Part shown: one piece after another, positions 61,404 to 64,000 of the stretch
How the letters are laid out: every line of letters begins with the position of its first letter
How positions within the stretch are numbered: position 1 is the first letter of the stretch
Source: JASGJS01 sp047601185
GTDB taxonomy: Bacteria > Pseudomonadota > Gammaproteobacteria > JAURND01
Direction of reading: 5' to 3'
Assembly: GCA_047601185.1 (NCBI GenBank)
Contig: JASGJS010000001.1
Location: 1,550,001 to 1,614,000 of the forward strand
DNA: 64,000 nt
The notes under the pieces: model-generated
Seen by the model: only the letters and a program-made list of their open reading frames with translations
The model's database searches: none
Told to the model about the DNA's origin: nothing
Program-made: the position numbers and the translations under genes

Positions 61404-61973
61404 CTATGAGCGACATTTTAATTGAATAATCATTTTTGAATTGAGAGAATTCGCAATAAAACAATGTTTTTCTGCGCTATTTTTTAAGTGCTCCACTTGC
61501 GCTTCCGTTAAAGGGGAATCGACAGTAATTTCGGGATGCAGTTGCACTTCGCTGATCCAAAATTGCCCAGATTCATTTTTTTCTAATTTGGCCGTCGCAT
61601 GATCGGTATAGCGCTGAATGGAATATTTTTGTTTGCTGGCAATCGCTAATAAAGTATGCATATAACAAAAAGCGACAGCTGCCAATAACAGTTCTTCCGC
61701 ATTGGCAAAGCGATTATCACCGTAGAATTCGGCTGGATTAGAAAGCAATAAAGTGTCCCCGCCGGCAAACTTAACCTCCCCTTCGCGATTATAGGTTTCA
61801 TACGCAAAATCGGGGGTATTGCGCTCCCATTTTAACGAGATTGTTTGTTGCAAGGGCTCGTGAGCGGGTTTGGGCGTTGTTTTGGCCACTGTCCAGGCAG
61901 GAGGGTCGCTGGCCGGGAAAGACTCGGCGATGGCTTCATCCAACGAACTTTGTTGAGAATTATTAGGCTTCAT
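61404..61973 (-). CDS. OsmC-family protein
   Basis: Thiol peroxidase-fold protein, 189 aa from ATG 61973, which has AAGGAGG eleven bases upstream; an earlier in-frame start at 62027 lacks one. Two redox cysteines are in AFCYMHTLL and EKHCFIANS. The N-terminal 45 residues carry the DEAIAESFPASDPPAW motif seen in several small stress proteins, here fused to the OsmC domain. Probably reduces organic hydroperoxides; upstream of acnA in the same direction. Confidence 0.87.
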   Translation of the reverse strand: MKPNNSQQSSLDEAIAESFPASDPPAWTVAKTTPKPAHEPLQQTISLKWERNTPDFAYETYNREGEVKFAGGDTLLLSNPAEFYGDNRFANAEELLLAAVAFCYMHTLLAIASKQKYSIQRYTDHATAKLEKNESGQFWISEVQLHPEITVDSPLTEAQVEHLKNSAEKHCFIANSLNSKMIIQLKCRS

Positions 61974-62132
61974 GTTGGCTTCCTCCTTAATGAACTCGAA
62001 ACGCGTACGAATAGAATCTGGGAACACTTTCCCAGCGGTAGGATATTATAGACGAATAATTTGAGGATGACGAGGAAGGAAAGTGGATTTAGGATGGGCG
62101 CCCTCCCTGTCAGAACGACGCCCAACGATTTC

Positions 62133-62534
62133 TTACGAAAACTCTTCAAGCTTACTGACAAAATCGGTTTGTAAGACTAATTGAACGAGTTCCTGTTTGT
62201 TACGGCAAGACATCTTTAATTTCATGTTATGGGTATAACTTGAAATGGTTCGATGTGAGATTTCCATGGCTTGGCCGGTCTCTACTTGAGTAAACCCATG
62301 AATAAAGTAATACATGCATCGTGCTTCTTGTCCGCTCAGATAAACACCCGGATATTTACTCCCCAAATAATAGCGCTTAGGGGGGGTAATCGGCGTTGTG
62401 GCAGTAGATCTAAATTTAGTGTATGACAGTGCAGCCAGCGTTTTCCGTTGTGCTGCAGTTTCCCAATCTTTTATTAAAGAAAAAATAGTCGATGTGGGGA
62501 GCTTAACGCTCAACATTTCTACTTTTTTAGTCAT
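62133..62534 (-). CDS. LuxR/GerE-type transcriptional regulator
   Basis: 133 aa from ATG 62534, with GGAGG seven bases upstream; in-frame ATGs at 62546 and 62555 are less well placed. The C-terminal GerE HTH is visible as LSGQEARCMYYFIHGFTQVE followed by TGQAMEISHRTISSYTHNMK. The N-terminus has no clear sensor domain. Similar small LuxR proteins occur in Legionella and Coxiella. Target genes unknown. Confidence 0.83.
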   Translation of the reverse strand: MTKKVEMLSVKLPTSTIFSLIKDWETAAQRKTLAALSYTKFRSTATTPITPPKRYYLGSKYPGVYLSGQEARCMYYFIHGFTQVETGQAMEISHRTISSYTHNMKLKMSCRNKQELVQLVLQTDFVSKLEEFS

Positions 62535-62844
62535 TATAGCCTCCATGATTTCCATTAAAATGTGCTTGAGATCTTACGCCAGCTCCTTTTAAGCACAGGG
62601 TTCGAGGAGCCAACATCGGAATGGTGTGATTAGCTCAAGACTCCTAATTCAACAGGCAGATTATATAAACTCCCTCTTAGAAATAAGATGCCATAATTAA
62701 AAGATGAAAATGATGATTTAATTCTATTAATGGAATTTATCCATTGAAAATATGAGATAAAAACTAAACTTATTATATAAATTAAATCAAAATCATTGAT
62801 ACAATGTGAAAAAATTGTTATATTTAGGTGAATTTTTTGTATCC

Positions 62845-63029
62845 ATTCAGCACAGCCTAAGGGAAGCTTGAGTTCATGTGAGGCAGGAGGCGTCGTCCCG
62901 GCATGGATGCCGGGATCCAGTCTGCAGGAAGCAAAACTCTACATCCTTGTAATCTGGATCCCGGCATCCATGCCGGGACGACGCCTCCTGCCTCATATAA
63001 GATCAAGCTCTCCCTAGGATGTGCTGAAT
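62845..63029. repeat. Family F inverted repeat element
   Basis: A perfect 42-base inverted repeat (62879-62920 and 62954-62995) with core CGTCCCGGCATGGATGCCGG, itself palindromic. It is extended by weaker complementarity out to ATTCAGCACA at 62845 and its mirror at 63029. Total 185 bases. The 62535-63089 gap otherwise holds AT-rich sequence with no gene. Confidence 0.87.
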
Positions 63030-63089
63030 CAATACAGTTTTTTTAGATAAATAAAAGCCATGTCGATGAACTAGATAACACAACAAAAA

Positions 63090-64000
63090 ATGCAAAAAGC
63101 AAGCCTACAAAAAATCGCGTGGCAAGATATCCGAGCAACCATTAGCGCCATCAACCCCGAATTAACGGCGATCATTGATGCCCTTGATCCCGGTCCAGAT
63201 CTTCCCCTGTATCGCGCTCGTTATCCTTATGGCAGCACGGTATTAAAAGAAGGGCTCTTTCAAATTCCTACGGCGGATGGGAGAGTCGTGCCAATGGCTG
63301 ATGCGAGCATTCCAGATCATGTTAAAATTAACTTTGCTTATGCAGCACATGACATTCCCGGCGGAATTGTTCTGAACCATAGCCTGCACAGTCATATCAA
63401 TTTAGAGTCGCAGATTTTACCGCTGGGGATTCATCAAGCTGGCGAGGTGTTCGCGTTGTGGCGTCACCTTGATCCAGACACTTCATTCTATCCGGCCTCT
63501 TTGTTTTCCATGACAGCGGGGGCTCGATTCATTTGCTTACTGCCTAATATCAGTGATCGTAGCTTACACAAAAACTTGAAAACCGAGTTCAAAATCCAAC
63601 ATCCACCGCCACAATCCTTACTAGAGCATTGGGATATTTTTAAATCCCTAACGGAGCATGTACGATCTCACTGCAATTGGGCGGTAGATTGCGTATTTTT
63701 TACTCATAGCTGGTTTGAAAAGATTAAACAAGATTCGGCTTGGCGGCCTTTTTACTTATATCTTTTGAAAAAAGCCTGGGAACAGTCCGCTTATCAGCGC
63801 AACCATATTTTCTATGAAGCGGTTTTTTCTTATCTGCAAGCACATAAAAATTTGAAGCCTAATCCCTATTTATCGAGCACAGTGAAACAATTATTTATGA
63901 TTGCCGCTGGTGCTATGCCAGGCTATGGGGTGGCCGTTGAAGAAACTTGCGCACCGATACGATTACTTCAGCAAATTTATCTGGAATGTTATGGGCTTAA
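63090..64000 (+). CDS. Unknown protein, 3' end outside window
   Basis: An open frame runs from ATG 63090 to the window edge (303 codons). It begins MQKASLQKIAWQDIRATISA and contains YRARYPYGSTVLKEGLFQIP, then a block with ILPLGIHQAGEVFALWRHLD. Codon use and length indicate a real gene, but there is no clear ribosome site and I do not recognise the family. No signal peptide or membrane segment is visible in the part seen. Cytoplasmic and possibly an enzyme; nothing more can be said. Confidence 0.72.
   Translation, partial: MQKASLQKIAWQDIRATISAINPELTAIIDALDPGPDLPLYRARYPYGSTVLKEGLFQIPTADGRVVPMADASIPDHVKINFAYAAHDIPGGIVLNHSLHSHINLESQILPLGIHQAGEVFALWRHLDPDTSFYPASLFSMTAGARFICLLPNISDRSLHKNLKTEFKIQHPPPQSLLEHWDIFKSLTEHVRSHCNWAVDCVFFTHSWFEKIKQDSAWRPFYLYLLKKAWEQSAYQRNHIFYEAVFSYLQAHKNLKPNPYLSSTVKQLFMIAAGAMPGYGVAVEETCAPIRLLQQIYLECYGL

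Overview
This 64 kb window looks like chromosome from a Legionellales-type gammaproteobacterium (Coxiellaceae, Berkiella or Legionella neighbourhood), probably host-associated. The basis is a set of gammaproteobacterial housekeeping genes (phoH-ybeY, ftsK, oxyR with both redox cysteines, rluC, rne, sbcB, acnA), moderate-to-low GC, and several AT-rich genes of effector type (ankyrin-like, Sel1 repeats, proline-rich or lysine-rich tails). No gene names the species, so the assignment is inference.

Layout. 1-3786: phoH (5' end outside the window), ybeY, ftsK. 3785-9837: an unknown frameshifted gene, oxyR, a DUF234-type ATPase and rluC, each separated by copies of one palindromic repeat. 10194-17966: rne, then a thiamine cluster thiC-thiO-thiS-thiG/D/E in which the last gene is a three-enzyme fusion. 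18020-23310 (minus): a tightly coupled dTDP-3-amino-3,6-dideoxyhexose operon (rmlB, rmlA, acyltransferase, ketoisomerase, aminotransferase, glycosyltransferase). 23368-25953: a divergent PEP carboxylase. 26126-27539: minor pilins pilV-pilW-pilX. 27857-30658 (minus): L,D-transpeptidase, DUF924, nagZ, hpt, and infA upstream. 31130-34059 (minus): trxB, nrdB and a cysteine hydrolase. 34137-39915: an unknown membrane protein, a DUF2975/XRE pair, a DUF1778/GNAT toxin-antitoxin pair, a cation transporter and a solute-binding lipoprotein.

40087-42707 is an IS30-type element that appears to carry a SEC-C protein gene between its inverted repeats. Then come a Sel1 protein, an XRE regulator, and pilB-pilC-pilD (minus). 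A tRNA-Thr(CGT) at 48509-48584 is followed by a gene graveyard: DUF1016 and IS3 pieces, an ankyrin-like gene, and C-terminal remnants of F-type conjugation genes traH and traC. The window ends with poxB, two FUSC-type membrane proteins, an unknown proline-rich protein, sbcB, a small secreted Gly/Tyr/Cys protein, acnA, an OsmC protein, a LuxR-type regulator and an unknown gene that runs off the edge.

The most unusual property is the density of intergenic palindromic repeats. At least six families (called A-F here) occur, often placed so that the repeat supplies the stop codon or last residues of the adjacent gene, and with hairpins that could act as terminators. Function together: central metabolism (ppc, acnA, poxB), thiamine supply for PoxB-type enzymes, surface sugar synthesis, type IV pili, peptidoglycan recycling, and oxidative stress handling (oxyR, trxB, osmC).
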